64,000 nt of DNA from Allosphingosinicella deserti (GCF_003012735.1 NZ_PXYI01000004.1:434001-498000), one strand, 5' to 3'; counted from the stretch's first letter, positions 8,927 through 19,095 are shown. Numbers and translations are program-made. Notes: a model not told the origin generated them from the letters alone.

Positions 8927-9379
8927 GTGAACACGCCTCTCTACAACCGCGACATTTTGCGGCTCGCCGCCTCCATTCCGCACCAAAGCAGGCTGGACCG
9001 ACCCCAAGCCAGTGCGACGCGGCGTTCGCCGGTCTGCGGCAGCATTGTCACCGTCGATGTCGTGCTCGGCGCCGACGGCCGCGTCGCCGCGCTTGGGCAG
9101 GAGGTGAAAGCCTGTGCGCTCGGCCAGGCCTCCGCATCCCTGCTGGGGGCGCATGCAATCGGCCGGAGCCCCGATGACCTCGCCGCGGCCGGCGACGCGC
9201 TCGCCGCCTTCCTCAACGGCACGCGCGATGATCCGGGGTCGTGGCCGGGGCTGGAGCAATTGGCGGCCGCCCGGCCGTTCGCCGCTCGGCACGCTTCGAT
9301 CCTGCTCGCCTTCCAGGCGGCCGCCGAGGCCGCGGCGAAGGCCGCAGTGCCCACCGCGACAATGGCGGAGAGGCGCTGA
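8927..9379 (+). CDS. IscU/NifU-like iron-sulfur scaffold family protein
   Basis: A 150-residue protein resembling the NifU N-terminal/SufU-IscU scaffold family. The start LYNRDILRLA is typical. The segments PVCGSIVTVDVVLGADGRVAAL and ACALGQASASLLGAHAIG carry two of the cysteines that hold a nascent cluster, in the positions of the CGD and GC-x-ASxS motifs. The third scaffold Cys is not clear and may be lost, as in many alphaproteobacterial copies. I chose the GTG at 8927; the frame is open 30 bases further upstream. The stop overlaps the start of the antiporter gene (TGATG), which suggests translational coupling. Confidence 0.7.
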   Translation: MNTPLYNRDILRLAASIPHQSRLDRPQASATRRSPVCGSIVTVDVVLGADGRVAALGQEVKACALGQASASLLGAHAIGRSPDDLAAAGDALAAFLNGTRDDPGSWPGLEQLAAARPFAARHASILLAFQAAAEAAAKAAVPTATMAERR

Positions 9380-11184
9380 TGGAGGCGCATCAGGCCGCGA
9401 CCGCCACCGAGCTCGTGCTCCGCGACGGCGTCATCATCCTCGGCGCCGCTCTGGTGTTCGTGATGGTGTTCCGGCGCTTCGGCCTCGGCGCGGTGCTCGG
9501 TTATCTGCTCGCCGGTGCGCTGATCGGGCCGGACGGCCTCGCTCTGATCAATGCGCCCGAGGAGATGCTGCACATCGCCGATTTCGGCATCGTGCTGCTG
9601 CTGTTCCTGGTGGGGCTCGAGCTCAATCCGGCCCGGCTATGGCGGTTGAAGCAGGACATATTCGGGCTTGGCCTGCTTCAGGTCACGGTCTGCGGCTTGG
9701 CGATCAGCGGGCTCATCTACGCCGCCGCCGGCTTCAGCATGGCGGCCTCGCTCGCCATCGGCCTGCCGCTCGCTCTGTCGTCGACCGCGCAGGTGCTGCC
9801 CAGCCTGCGTTCCGATGGAACGATCAACACGCCGGCGGGCGAACGCGCTTTCTCGGTGCTGCTGTTCCAGGATCTGTCGATCGTGCCGCTGATCACGATC
9901 ATCGCCGCCTTGTCCCGTGCGCCGGTCGATCCGAGCGCGCCGACCGGCCTGCAGCTGACCGGCTACACGATCGGCGCGATCGTCGGCCTGGTCGCCGCCG
10001 GGCGCTTCCTGATCAATCCGCTGTTCCGCCTGGTCGGCCGGACCGCCGAGCGCGAATTGTTCATCGTCGCCGGCCTGTTCATCGTGCTCGGTAGCGCCGC
10101 GGTGATGGAAAGCCTGCATCTGTCGACGGCGCTGGGCGCGTTCATCGCCGGCGTGATGCTCGCCGATTCGCCGTATCGCCACGAGCTCGAAGCCGACATC
10201 GATCCGTTCCGGTCGATCCTGCTCGGGATGTTCTTCGTCGCGGTCGGGATGATGCTCGATCTCGATGCGATCGGCCAGCGGCCGCTGTTCGTGATCGGCA
10301 TGGCGCTGGCACTGATCACGCTCAAGGCGACCCTGCTTTTCGGTCTGGCGCTTCTGTTCAAGGTCGAACGCCGCAAGGCGCTGAAGCTCGGCCTGCTGCT
10401 CAGCCAGGGCGGCGAATTCGCGTTCGTGCTGTTCGCGGCGGCGCAAAGCGCGGCGCTGATCGCGCCGGAGGCGGCGACCCTGTTCGCCGCGGTGGTGACC
10501 GTATCGATGGCGTCGACCCCGTTTCTGATGATGGTCAATGACTGGCTCGACCGGCGCAGCCGCCGCAACGACGGCGACGGTCTCGAAGGGCCGGAGACGT
10601 CGCCCGACAGCTGCGCGATCGTCGTCGGTTATGGCCGCTTCGGTCAGACCGTCTCCCAAATGCTGATGGCCAAGGGAGTCAGCGTCACCCTGATTGATTC
10701 GAAGCCGTCGCAGATCGAGCTCAGCGGCACGTTCGGGCTCAAAGTCTATTATGGCGACGGCACCCGGCTCGATCTGCTGCGCCTTGCCGGCGCCGGGGAA
10801 GCACGGGCGATCCTGTTCTGCCTCGACGGCAAGTGGCTCAATGCCCATCGCCTCGAGCCGATCCTGGAGGCATTTCCGCATGCGGCGGTGTTCGTCCGCG
10901 CGTTCGATCGCCTGCACTTGATGGAAATGGGGGCGGCCGACATCAAGTTCGCGGTCCGCGAAGTGTTCGAATCGGCGGTGCTGATGGGCCGCGAGGCGCT
11001 CACCGCCTTCGGGTTCGATTGCGAGGAAGTGGACCGCGTCGAGCAGGAATATCGCGATCGGGATCGCGAGCGGCTGGAGGGCCAGAGTCGCTCAGGCGAT
11101 CTTCACGCGCTCAGCCACAGGATGTTCGCGCCGGACAATCGCCTTGCCGATGCCGAGAAAGCTGGAAGCGACCCGGTCGTCTAA
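9379..11184 (+). CDS. Kef-type monovalent cation:proton antiporter (CPA2)
   Basis: A 601-residue protein. The first about 390 residues form a CPA2 transporter domain of about 12 helices, including LGYLLAGALIGP, FLVGLELNP, ALSSTAQVLP and LLSQGGEFAFVL, all typical of KefB/KefC. The C-terminus has an RCK/TrkA-N nucleotide-binding domain that opens with the Rossmann pattern VVGYGRFGQ (near residue 415) and continues with the acidic DSKPSQIEL. Such proteins exchange potassium or sodium for protons in the inner membrane, often under thiol or nucleotide control. Whether glutathione gates this one cannot be read. The ATG at 9379 overlaps the preceding stop. A short charged tail follows the RCK domain. 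Confidence 0.88.
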   Translation: MEAHQAATATELVLRDGVIILGAALVFVMVFRRFGLGAVLGYLLAGALIGPDGLALINAPEEMLHIADFGIVLLLFLVGLELNPARLWRLKQDIFGLGLLQVTVCGLAISGLIYAAAGFSMAASLAIGLPLALSSTAQVLPSLRSDGTINTPAGERAFSVLLFQDLSIVPLITIIAALSRAPVDPSAPTGLQLTGYTIGAIVGLVAAGRFLINPLFRLVGRTAERELFIVAGLFIVLGSAAVMESLHLSTALGAFIAGVMLADSPYRHELEADIDPFRSILLGMFFVAVGMMLDLDAIGQRPLFVIGMALALITLKATLLFGLALLFKVERRKALKLGLLLSQGGEFAFVLFAAAQSAALIAPEAATLFAAVVTVSMASTPFLMMVNDWLDRRSRRNDGDGLEGPETSPDSCAIVVGYGRFGQTVSQMLMAKGVSVTLIDSKPSQIELSGTFGLKVYYGDGTRLDLLRLAGAGEARAILFCLDGKWLNAHRLEPILEAFPHAAVFVRAFDRLHLMEMGAADIKFAVREVFESAVLMGREALTAFGFDCEEVDRVEQEYRDRDRERLEGQSRSGDLHALSHRMFAPDNRLADAEKAGSDPVV

Positions 11185-11187
11185 TTT

Positions 11188-12273
11188 TCAGCTCTGACCG
11201 CGCCAGCGGGCGAGGAAGTCCTCGACCTCGGCAAGCTCGATCGTCGGATCGACGAAGGCCCGGCCGATGCCGCGGGCAAGAATGAAGGGGACGCGGCCGC
11301 TGCTCTTCTTCTTGTCGTGCGCCATGTGGGCGACCAGGCTTGCGGGCGTGCCGAGATCGCTCCGGACCGGCAGGCCCACGGCTTCGAGATGCGCCTCGAC
11401 TCGGTCGGCGTCGGCGGCTGGGCAGAGGCCCCGTTCGGCCGAAAAGCGGAAGGCGAGGGCCATGCCGATGGCGACACCTTCGCCATGGAGCAGGCGGTCC
11501 GAAAAGCCGGCTTCGGCCTCGAACGCGTGGCCGAACGTGTGGCCGAGATTGAGCAGGGCGCGGCGACCGCTGGTCTCCCGCTCGTCCTCGCCGACGATCG
11601 CCGCCTTGGCGCGGACAGAGGTCTCGATCGCCTGCAGCTGCGCGTCGACATCGCCGGCGAGCAGGTCGAGCGCCTTTTCCTCGCACCAATCGAAGAAGCC
11701 GAGATCTCCGATCAGGCCGTATTTCACCACTTCGGCATAGCCGGCGCGGAGCTGGCGCCGATCGAGCGTGTCCAGGGTCGACGGATCGATCAGCACCGCC
11801 GAAGGCTGGTGGAACGTGCCGACCATGTTCTTGCCGGCGGGCGTGTTGATCGCCGTCTTGCCGCCGACCGACGAGTCGACCTGGGCAAGGAGGGTCGTCG
11901 GCACCTGGACGAAGTTGCAGCCGCGCTTGACGATCGAGGCGGCGAAGCCGGTGAGATCGCCGATCATTCCGCCGCCGAGCGCGACAACGTGGTCGGAGCG
12001 CTCGACCTCGAGCGCGAGCAGATCGTCGACGAGACGCGACAGCATGTTCCAGCTCTTGCTGCCCTCGCCGGCGGGGATCGTCACCAGGGCGATGGCAAGG
12101 CCGCTGCGCTCGAGACGCGGGCCCTGCGCCACCCAGACCTGATCGTCGGCAACCACGATCAGCCGGCCGCTGCGCGCATAAGGCGCAAGCACCTCTCCGG
12201 CACGATCCAGCAGCCCATTTTCAATGACGATCGGATAGCTCCGGTCTCCCAGCCCGACTTCGACTTGCCTCAA
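11188..12273 (-). CDS. aroB: 3-dehydroquinate synthase
   Basis: A 361-residue cytoplasmic enzyme of the shikimate pathway that converts DAHP to 3-dehydroquinate with NAD and a divalent metal. Landmarks are PAGEGSKSW, the NAD-binding ALGGGMIGDLTGFAAS, FVQVPTTLLAQVDSSVGGKTAIN, and the metal ligands in GYAEVVKYG and LNLGHTFGHAFE. Length and order match the family. The start is a TTG at 12273, four bases of overlap with the aroK stop (TTGA), giving a coupled aroK-aroB pair. No better ATG exists near the conserved beginning VEVGLGDRSYPI. It converges on the antiporter gene with only three bases between stops. Confidence 0.96.
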   Translation of the reverse strand: MRQVEVGLGDRSYPIVIENGLLDRAGEVLAPYARSGRLIVVADDQVWVAQGPRLERSGLAIALVTIPAGEGSKSWNMLSRLVDDLLALEVERSDHVVALGGGMIGDLTGFAASIVKRGCNFVQVPTTLLAQVDSSVGGKTAINTPAGKNMVGTFHQPSAVLIDPSTLDTLDRRQLRAGYAEVVKYGLIGDLGFFDWCEEKALDLLAGDVDAQLQAIETSVRAKAAIVGEDERETSGRRALLNLGHTFGHAFEAEAGFSDRLLHGEGVAIGMALAFRFSAERGLCPAADADRVEAHLEAVGLPVRSDLGTPASLVAHMAHDKKKSSGRVPFILARGIGRAFVDPTIELAEVEDFLARWRGQS

Positions 12274-12812
12274 CGCCCGCCCTCTCGCTCCACCAGCGCT
12301 TCGATGATCCTCTCCACCGTCCGTTCGTGCGGCATGGCCTGACTGCGGATGCGGAGATGGGCCTGCGCATAGACGGGGTTTCGAACCGCGGCGAGCCTTT
12401 CCAGCACCTCACCCGGATCCTTGCCGGAGAGGAGGGGGCGATTGTCGCGCCGGGCGACGCGATCGACCAGGGTTGCGATGTCGGCGTCGAGCCAGACCGC
12501 AATGCCGCGGTCGAGGATCAGCGACCGGGTTCGCGGGTCCATGAAGGCGCCGCCGCCGGTGGCGATCACTTTGGGCGGCCCGCCGACCAGGCGCGCGATC
12601 ACCCGCCGCTCCCCGTCGCGGAAGCTGGCTTCGCCGAATCGCTCGAAGATCTCGGAGATGGTGCGATCGGCGGCGCGCTCGATCTCCTCATCGGAATCGA
12701 CGAAGGCCAAATTAAGCCGTTTCGCGAGGCGTTTGCCGACAGTCGACTTGCCCGCGCCCATCAGACCGACGAGCACGATGCATCGGTCGGGACGGGGAAG
12801 CGTATCCGGCAT
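12270..12812 (-). CDS. aroK: Shikimate kinase
   Basis: A 180-residue P-loop kinase that phosphorylates shikimate at the 3-hydroxyl. The Walker A is GLMGAGKSTVGKRLA near residue 17. DSDEEIERAADRTISEIFERFGE carries the DxD and shikimate-binding residues, followed by GGGAFMD and the lid RPLL. The start ATG at 12812 is the one that matches the family. The frame is open upstream but encodes nothing recognisable. It overlaps aroB by four bases. A 57-residue membrane protein gene is divergent, leaving only about 49 bases for promoters. Confidence 0.96.
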   Translation of the reverse strand: MPDTLPRPDRCIVLVGLMGAGKSTVGKRLAKRLNLAFVDSDEEIERAADRTISEIFERFGEASFRDGERRVIARLVGGPPKVIATGGGAFMDPRTRSLILDRGIAVWLDADIATLVDRVARRDNRPLLSGKDPGEVLERLAAVRNPVYAQAHLRIRSQAMPHERTVERIIEALVEREGGR

Positions 12813-12861
12813 GGCTTCGGGGGCTATACATGCCCCCGCCTCGTGGGGCAAAAGGCCGCCC

Positions 12862-13035
12862 ATGCGCAGATCCTCCTTCGCCCCGACGCGCCGTCGCAAG
12901 TCGCCGCTTCCCATGATCCTCATCGCTCTCCTCGTCCTTGTGGTGGGCTTTCTCGTCTGGCTCAGCACCGTCGATACCGAAGTGCCGACGCAGCGTATCG
13001 AGCAGGACGTCACGAATGAAGCGCTGGCGCAGTAA
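12862..13035 (+). CDS. Small single-helix membrane protein
   Basis: A 57-residue protein. It has a basic N-terminus (MRRSSFAPTRRRKSPLP), one strongly hydrophobic helix (MILIALLVLVVGFLVWLS), then an acidic periplasmic tail. The arrangement is that of a type II anchored small membrane protein. Its last 20 bases overlap the start of the next gene in another reading frame, so the two are probably translationally coupled. Function unknown. Support comes from the clear topology and the tight overlap, not from homology that I can name. Confidence 0.65.
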   Translation: MRRSSFAPTRRRKSPLPMILIALLVLVVGFLVWLSTVDTEVPTQRIEQDVTNEALAQ

Positions 13036-14821
13036 AATCCTCCTCCTAGCCGGGGTTGCGGGTCTCGGCTTCGCGATCCCGGCCATCGGCCAGCGCGGCA
13101 GCCCGGAATCACTGCTTCCGCCCGGCTTCGGCGATCCCGGCACCCAGCCCTCGGCCCCGGCCGAAGAGGCACCTCCGACGGAGGAATCGGGTACGACTGC
13201 GGGTACGCCGCCGCCGCCGGTGGCGCGTGAATCGTCCGTTGCGACCAGCGACGCGCCGGTGTTCGAGAATGCGGCGGAGGAGGATCTTGAATCGCTTGCC
13301 GCGCAGCAGATCGCACCACCGATCGAGATCCCCGACGAATCACGCCGTCCGACCAATGTGGTCGGCCCGCTCAGGGCAGACAATTGGGGCCTCGGCTTCG
13401 ATGCTTTTGGCAGCGCCCACGGCCGCCTGCTGACCGGGCTGATGGGGCGTCTCGACGCGCCCTTGCCCTCACGCTGGACGTCGATCCTGCTGCGGCGCGC
13501 ATTGCTTTCGGAGGTGCCGACGCCGCGGCAGGTCAACGATGTCGACTGGATCGCCGAACGGGCGTGGCTGCTGCTCCGCATGGGGGAGGCGGACAGCGCC
13601 CGGATGTTGGTCCAGGCGGTCGACGTCGACCGCTACACGCCGCGCATGTTCACCGTGGCGGTGCAGACCGCACTCGCGACCGCGGACCCGGCGGCGCTCT
13701 GTCCGCTGATCGGCCCTGGCCGTGACGTCACCGAGGAACGCTTCTGGCCGCTTGCCGAGGCGATGTGCGCCGCGCTCGGCGGCGAGGCTTCACGGGCCAG
13801 CCAGCTGATCGATCAGCAGAGGCGGCGGCTCGGCGGCAACAATATCGATCTCCTGCTCGCCGAGAAGGTCGTCGGCGCCGGCACCGACACGCGGCGTGCG
13901 GTGACCATTCAGTGGGACGGGGTCGACGGGGTCAACAGCTGGCGCTTCGGCCTCGCCAGCGCCACCGGGCTCGGCATACCCGACACGCTGATGAACGGCG
14001 CCGGGGCGCATGTTAGCGCCTGGCAGGCACGCGCACCGATGATCCCCATCGAGCAAAGGCTCAAGGCGGCGCAGACGGCGGCGACGATCGGCGTGTTTTC
14101 GAACGCGGCTCTCGTCGACATTTACAGCCTGATCGGCGACGGCCTCGATCCGTCTGAGATCGAGGGAAGCATTTCGGGCCGGCTTCGCCGTGCCTACGTC
14201 GCGGGAACGTATGACCAGCGGATCGACGCGATCCGCGGCCTTTGGGACGGCGACGAGATCGGCGGCGATCGCTATGGCCGCCTCATCCTCACCGCCGCGG
14301 CTGCGGCGCAGATCCCGGCTTTGGCATCGCAAGCGGATCGTGCCGGCGATCTCGTCGCCTCGGCGATGAGCGCCGGCTTCGATCGCCGCGCCGCCGCTTG
14401 GGCGAGCATCGTCGACGGCATGGGCAGCGGCGGTGATCGCGCCTGGTCGATCCTTGCGGTCGGCGCCCCGGGTCCGGTGGTCGACACCAGCCGCAGCCGT
14501 GTCGAGGACTTCGTCGATGATCAGGGAAGCGTGCGCGGGCAAATGCTCGTTGCCGCGCTCGCCGGTCTTGGCCGGCTGCAGGATCCCGGGTCGCTGGGCG
14601 TCGATCCGGCACCGCGCAATCGTTGGGCGCAGATGATCGCCGCCGCCGCGCGCAATCGGCAGCCGGGGACCGTCGCCTTGCTTGCAGCCGTCGGCATGCA
14701 GACCGGCGGCTGGCAGGGCGTGCCCCCGCGCCACCTATACCAGATCGTCCGCGCGTTGCGCGAAGTCGGGCTCGATTACGAAGCGCGGATGATCGCCGCT
14801 GAGGCGATGACGCGGTTGTGA
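13016..14821 (+). CDS. Exported alpha-helical protein of unknown function
   Basis: A 601-residue protein with a clear signal peptide (MKRWRSKILLLAGVAGLGFA, cleaved before about residue 27). A Pro/Ala/Glu-rich disordered stretch follows to about residue 100, then a long Ala/Leu-rich helical body to the C-terminus. The body contains paired-helix segments such as RAWLLLRMGEADSARMLVQAV that look like degenerate tetratricopeptide-type repeats, so a scaffold or binding role in the periplasm is possible. I do not recognise a catalytic motif. It starts inside the 3' end of the small membrane protein gene and ends 25 bases before xerD. Co-transcription with xerD is likely. Confidence 0.7.
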   Translation: MKRWRSKILLLAGVAGLGFAIPAIGQRGSPESLLPPGFGDPGTQPSAPAEEAPPTEESGTTAGTPPPPVARESSVATSDAPVFENAAEEDLESLAAQQIAPPIEIPDESRRPTNVVGPLRADNWGLGFDAFGSAHGRLLTGLMGRLDAPLPSRWTSILLRRALLSEVPTPRQVNDVDWIAERAWLLLRMGEADSARMLVQAVDVDRYTPRMFTVAVQTALATADPAALCPLIGPGRDVTEERFWPLAEAMCAALGGEASRASQLIDQQRRRLGGNNIDLLLAEKVVGAGTDTRRAVTIQWDGVDGVNSWRFGLASATGLGIPDTLMNGAGAHVSAWQARAPMIPIEQRLKAAQTAATIGVFSNAALVDIYSLIGDGLDPSEIEGSISGRLRRAYVAGTYDQRIDAIRGLWDGDEIGGDRYGRLILTAAAAAQIPALASQADRAGDLVASAMSAGFDRRAAAWASIVDGMGSGGDRAWSILAVGAPGPVVDTSRSRVEDFVDDQGSVRGQMLVAALAGLGRLQDPGSLGVDPAPRNRWAQMIAAAARNRQPGTVALLAAVGMQTGGWQGVPPRHLYQIVRALREVGLDYEARMIAAEAMTRL

Positions 14822-14848
14822 TCAGCTGGCTGTGATCAGCCGGCTGTG
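14818..14848 (+). repeat. Short tandem direct repeat at the xerD start
   Basis: Three imperfect copies of a roughly 13-base unit, TGTGATCAGC-YGGC, run from the stop of the previous gene into the xerD start codon; the third copy supplies GTGATT. Each copy contains a potential GTG start. The repeat may be slippage of the translation start region; no other function is evident. Confidence 0.5.
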
Positions 14849-15802
14849 ATTAGGGCGGGCGAGGACCGGCAGCTCATCGCTGCCTTCCTCGAGATGATGG
14901 CGGTCGAGGCGGGCGCAGCACGCAATACCCTGCTTGCGTATGAGCGCGATCTGCGCGGCGCATCCGAGCTTCTCCACGGGCGGCTGTCTACCGCCGATTC
15001 CCACGCGCTGAAGGGCCTGTCCGAAGCCTGGATCGATCTCCAGCGTGCCACCGTCGCGCGCAAGGCCGCTGCGCTCCGCCGCTTCTTCGCCTTCGTGCAG
15101 GATGAGGGCTTTCGCGCCGACGACCCCTCCGCCGCGTTGCCAAGGCCAGGCGGAGCGCGCCCTCTTCCCAAGGTGCTCGACCACAAGGCGATCGATGCGC
15201 TGTTCGCAGAGCTCGACCGCCGGAAGCGCGATCAGGGCACGGCGCTTGGACTCCGCCTCACGGCACTCGTCGAGCTTCTCTATGGATCGGGGCTGCGGGC
15301 GACCGAATTGGTGTCGCTGCCGCGGCATGCCTTTCAACGCGGGCGTCCCTTCCTGATCCTGCGCGGGAAGGGAAGCAAGGAGCGGCTGGTGCCGATCTCC
15401 GATCGTGCGAGCGCCGCCGTTGCCGAATGGGCCGCGCACGTGCCGCGCGACAGTCTATGGCTGTTTCCGTCGGGCAAATCGCACCTCAGCCGGGTGCGGC
15501 TCTATCAACTGATCAAGGAGCTTGGCGCCGCGGCCGGCGTCCCGCCGGACCGGATCAGCCCCCACGTCCTCCGCCACGCCTTCGCCACCCACCTGCTCGA
15601 AGGCGGCGCCGATCTGCGCGCGCTTCAGCTTCTGCTCGGCCATGCCGACATCGCCACCACGCAGATCTACACCCATGTCGACAGCCGCCGCCTCGTCGAG
15701 CTGGTCAACAGCCGTCACCCGCTCGGCGAGGCGATGCGCACGGCAGACAGCAAGAAAGTCGAGGGCGGCGCAATCGCACCGGTCGCGCCGAACGCACGCT
15801 GA
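14846..15802 (+). CDS. xerD: Tyrosine recombinase XerD
   Basis: A 318-residue site-specific recombinase. The N-terminal SAM-like core-binding domain (about 8-90, NTLLAYERDLR) is followed by the catalytic domain with all six active residues: R151 (GSGLRATEL), K175 (GKGSKERLVP), H240 and R243 (SPHVLRHAFATHLL), H266 (LLGHADIATTQ) and Y275 (IYTHV). With its partner XerC it resolves chromosome dimers at dif during division under FtsK control. I call XerD rather than XerC from the HPLG segment after the Tyr region and from the aroK/aroB neighbourhood usual in sphingomonads. The start is a GTG at 14846, in a short repeat. Confidence 0.87.
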   Translation: MIRAGEDRQLIAAFLEMMAVEAGAARNTLLAYERDLRGASELLHGRLSTADSHALKGLSEAWIDLQRATVARKAAALRRFFAFVQDEGFRADDPSAALPRPGGARPLPKVLDHKAIDALFAELDRRKRDQGTALGLRLTALVELLYGSGLRATELVSLPRHAFQRGRPFLILRGKGSKERLVPISDRASAAVAEWAAHVPRDSLWLFPSGKSHLSRVRLYQLIKELGAAAGVPPDRISPHVLRHAFATHLLEGGADLRALQLLLGHADIATTQIYTHVDSRRLVELVNSRHPLGEAMRTADSKKVEGGAIAPVAPNAR

Positions 15803-16134
15803 ATTGGTCCGGCAACCGACGCAGAGGCCGTCTCGAGCCAGCAGTATTCGCAAGTGCGTAGTCGCCGATCTACATGTCTCGTCAGAGACTTGCGGCAGTA
15901 GTTTGAAGGCAAGTTACCAGCAGGAAAGCGCCTGATCGCAACAGAAATTCCGCCTATCGGGTGCAAACGGCTCGGCATCGCAACTGTCGTATATCTGCAA
16001 CAATGAGCGGTGAAAACGTCGCATATTGGTACGGATTGGTCGCCTATGCCTTCCGTAACCCTCCCTCCCTCATGTTACACGGCTGCTTCCGTCGCGGCCG
16101 GCCGCCCGGTCGCCCAAGCCCTTGGGGGAAGTAT
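15803..16134. other. Intergenic region upstream of the first TonB receptor
   Basis: About 330 bases without a supportable gene. An open frame continues upstream of the receptor from 15961, but it lacks family sequence and is treated as non-coding leader. The 3' part has GGGGGA at 16124-16129 as the receptor's ribosome site. I see no convincing sigma-70 promoter, riboswitch or iron-regulator box. Confidence 0.5.
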
Positions 16135-18963
16135 ATGCATAAGCACCTGCGTTACGGTTGCGCCTCGCTCGCACTCCTTGCCGGCACATTCGCCGGCCAT
16201 TCCAGCGCCTATGCCCAGTCGACGCTTCCGCCCGAGAACCCGGAAAGCGGCGCCGGCCCGAGTGCCGAGCAATCGGGCGATGCGATTGTCGTCACCGGCT
16301 CGCGTATCCGTCGCGATCCGCTGTCGCAGGACGCGCCGATCGTGTTCGTCGACAGCGAGGATATCGCCAAGACCGGGCTCAACTCGGTCAACGACGTGCT
16401 CCAACGACTTCCAAGCTCGGGCGGCGGGCTGAACGGCAAGTTCAACAATAGCGGCAATCTCGGCAATCCGCCGGACGGCGGTGGCGTCGGGGCAGGCGCG
16501 GCTGAAATCGATCTGCGCTATCTCGGCTCGCGCCGCGTGCTGGTGCTGATCGACGGAATCCGCTTCGTCAACGGCGCCTCCGCCAGCGGGGTGCCCGGCT
16601 CGACCGACTTGAACGCGATCCCGGAGAGCGCAATCGAGCGGATCGAGGTGCTGCAGGACGGCGCCTCGGCAATTTACGGTTCCGACGCGATCGCCGGCGT
16701 GGTGAACATCATCACGAAGAAGCGCCAGGCCGGCTTCCTCGCCTCGGCGCAGATCGGCACCACCGATCACGGCGACGGCACCACCCAGAATTACCAGCTG
16801 AGCTGGGGCAACAAGGGCGATGGCCCGCTGCAGTTGGTCGTCGGCGGCAATTATGTGAAAACGGGCGGTATCTCTGCCGGAGACCGCGACATTTCGGGCT
16901 TCCCGCCGCCTTATGCCACCGGATGCGACAGCACCTGTTCAAGCTTTACCCCGAATGGGCGTTACTTCGTGTTCGGTCAGAGTCAGACTCTACGTTCCCC
17001 GGTCATAGGACGCCCTTCGACCCCCGCCGACTTTCGGCCATTTGTCAGCCCCGGAGATCGCTTCAATTTCGCGCCGTTCAACTATCTCCAGATCCCGATC
17101 GAGCGTTACGGGGCTTTCGCGAACTTAAAATACGAGGTGACGCCGGACATCAACTTCTCGCTTCGCGGGATCTGGAATCAGCGCAAATCGAAGAATCAGG
17201 CAGCGCCACTGCCGTTCGGAGTTGGGGTCGCCGCCGGAATCACCCCGGTCCTCGACGCGACCAGCGTGGACGCTACGAACCCGTATAATCCGTATGGTGT
17301 GACACTGGATGCTAGCAACACGCAATTCATCTATCGCCGCTTCGTCGAAGGCGGGCCCCGTCAGTTCAGCCAGGACGTCGAAACCACCTACGGCGTCGCC
17401 ACCCTGGACGGGAAGTTCCAGATCGGCGAGCGCGATTGGTATTGGGATCTGAACGGAACCTACGGCCGCAACAAGGCCTCGCAGCGGATGCTCGGCAACA
17501 TCGACTCGAGCAAGCTGCGCCAAGCGCTCGGACCGCTCGCCGCGTGCACCGCGCCCTGCGTTCCGTTCAACCTGTTCGGCGGCGCCGGCTCGATCACCCA
17601 GCAGATGATCGACTTCGTCACCTTCGAGCAGAACGACAGCAGCCGCCAGTCGACCTGGGACCTCACCGGCAATCTCACCGGAAGCTTGCTCGATCTTCCG
17701 GGCGGTCCGCTCGGAGTCGCGCTGGGCGTTGAATATCGGGACCTCAGCGGCCGCTTCGATCCGGATCCGGTCGTCGCAGCCGGCTTCAGCTCGGACATCC
17801 CTGCGGGGCCGACCAAGGGCAGTTATTCGGTCAAGGAAGCCTATCTGGAGATCAATGCGCCGCTGCTGTCCGACCGACCATTCTTCCAGCTGCTCGAGCT
17901 CAACGGCGCCGTCCGTTTCTCCGATTATTCGCTCTCCGGCTCGACGACGACGCTGAAGGGCGGAGTCAACTGGAAGCCGATCAAGGCGCTGCGGCTGCGC
18001 GCCTCCTACGCCGAAGGCTTCCGGGCCCCGTCGATCGGCGAGCTTTTCGGCACCTTCTCACGCTTCGACCAGCAGCTCGACGATCCCTGCTCCTCGCATC
18101 CCGACAACACCGCGCCGCGGCGCTTCGCCAACGATGCCGCCGTGCGTCAGAACTGCATCGCTGCCGGCGTGCCCGCCAATGGCAGCTATGAGCAAGCCAA
18201 TTCCCAGATCTCGGTGCGCGTCGGCGGCAACCAGAGCCTTACCCCGGAGACCTCGCGGAGTTGGGTGGTCGGCGGCGTGCTCAGTCCGTTGCCGCGCCTC
18301 TCGATCGAGGCGAACTATTATGACATCGAGATCCACCGTGCGATCCAGTCCTTCGATGCGGAGGTGAGAGTGTCGGATTGCATCGTCGACAACGATCCGG
18401 CCGCCTGCGCGCTCACCACGCGTGCCGGCGGAGGCCAACTCACCCAGGTTGCGGGCATTCTGGAGAATATCGCGGCGGTCAAGACCGACGGCATCGACCT
18501 GAATCTCGCCTATCGCACCGGCGAAACCGGGGTCGGGCGGTTCGGCGTCACCTGGAACAACACTTTCCTGCTCAACTATGACGTCCAGCCGTCTCTCCTG
18601 TCGAGCCGGGTGCTCAGCCGTGAGGGCACCGAGCAGGGAAGCCCGTCGCAGGGGTTCCCGAAATGGAAGGCGGTGGGAATCCTCGACTGGGATCTGGCGA
18701 ATCACGGGGTGTCGCTGACCGGTCGCTACATTTCCAAGCTCAAGGAAGCCGGCGGCAACGTGATGAAGGCGCGTTTCTACACCGATTTCCAGCTCCGCAT
18801 CAGCGCCGGAGAGGATAATCGCTTCGGCTTCGCGCTCGGCGTCAACAATCTGTTCGACACCAAGGCGCCGGGCTGCGTGACCTGCGACATCAACAATTTC
18901 GATCCCACCGTCTACGATCTGCCCGGCCGCTATCTGTACGCACGCGCGACCGTGAAGATGTAA
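16135..18963 (+). CDS. TonB-dependent outer-membrane receptor
   Basis: A 942-residue receptor with a signal peptide (to about residue 28, ...SSAYAQ) and a TonB box-like [10 protein letters not shown] near residue 45. The plug domain runs from about 55 to 185 and contains [24 protein letters not shown] and [22 protein letters not shown] 22-strand beta-barrel follows and ends in an aromatic-rich last strand ([15 protein letters not shown]). Such proteins import large or scarce nutrients through the outer membrane using TonB energy. The substrate cannot be read. Conserved Cys pairs ([23 protein letters not shown]) suggest loops stabilised by disulfides. A hairpin follows the stop. Confidence 0.93.
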   Translation: MHKHLRYGCASLALLAGTFAGHSSAYAQSTLPPENPESGAGPSAEQSGDAIVVTGSRIRRDPLSQDAPIVFVDSEDIAKTGLNSVNDVLQRLPSSGGGLNGKFNNSGNLGNPPDGGGVGAGAAEIDLRYLGSRRVLVLIDGIRFVNGASASGVPGSTDLNAIPESAIERIEVLQDGASAIYGSDAIAGVVNIITKKRQAGFLASAQIGTTDHGDGTTQNYQLSWGNKGDGPLQLVVGGNYVKTGGISAGDRDISGFPPPYATGCDSTCSSFTPNGRYFVFGQSQTLRSPVIGRPSTPADFRPFVSPGDRFNFAPFNYLQIPIERYGAFANLKYEVTPDINFSLRGIWNQRKSKNQAAPLPFGVGVAAGITPVLDATSVDATNPYNPYGVTLDASNTQFIYRRFVEGGPRQFSQDVETTYGVATLDGKFQIGERDWYWDLNGTYGRNKASQRMLGNIDSSKLRQALGPLAACTAPCVPFNLFGGAGSITQQMIDFVTFEQNDSSRQSTWDLTGNLTGSLLDLPGGPLGVALGVEYRDLSGRFDPDPVVAAGFSSDIPAGPTKGSYSVKEAYLEINAPLLSDRPFFQLLELNGAVRFSDYSLSGSTTTLKGGVNWKPIKALRLRASYAEGFRAPSIGELFGTFSRFDQQLDDPCSSHPDNTAPRRFANDAAVRQNCIAAGVPANGSYEQANSQISVRVGGNQSLTPETSRSWVVGGVLSPLPRLSIEANYYDIEIHRAIQSFDAEVRVSDCIVDNDPAACALTTRAGGGQLTQVAGILENIAAVKTDGIDLNLAYRTGETGVGRFGVTWNNTFLLNYDVQPSLLSSRVLSREGTEQGSPSQGFPKWKAVGILDWDLANHGVSLTGRYISKLKEAGGNVMKARFYTDFQLRISAGEDNRFGFALGVNNLFDTKAPGCVTCDINNFDPTVYDLPGRYLYARATVKM

Positions 18964-18971
18964 CCCGACCC

Positions 18972-18998
18972 GAGGGCAGGGGCGCAGCCTCTGCCCTC
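18972..18998 (+). terminator. Hairpin after the TonB receptor
   Basis: GAGGGCAG (18972-18979) pairs with CTGCCCTC (18991-18998), and inner GG/CC pairs extend the stem. It starts nine bases after the stop codon. No T-run follows, so this may be a Rho-assisted or processing hairpin rather than a classical intrinsic terminator. Confidence 0.5.
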
Positions 18999-19095
18999 CG
19001 GCTCTGCCCCAGGGTCCTCGCTCGGTCCGATCGGTCCGTCGTGCCCGACGCACGAATTGACGCGACGGCCCGCGCAGCCTAACTCCCGGCCGCTT

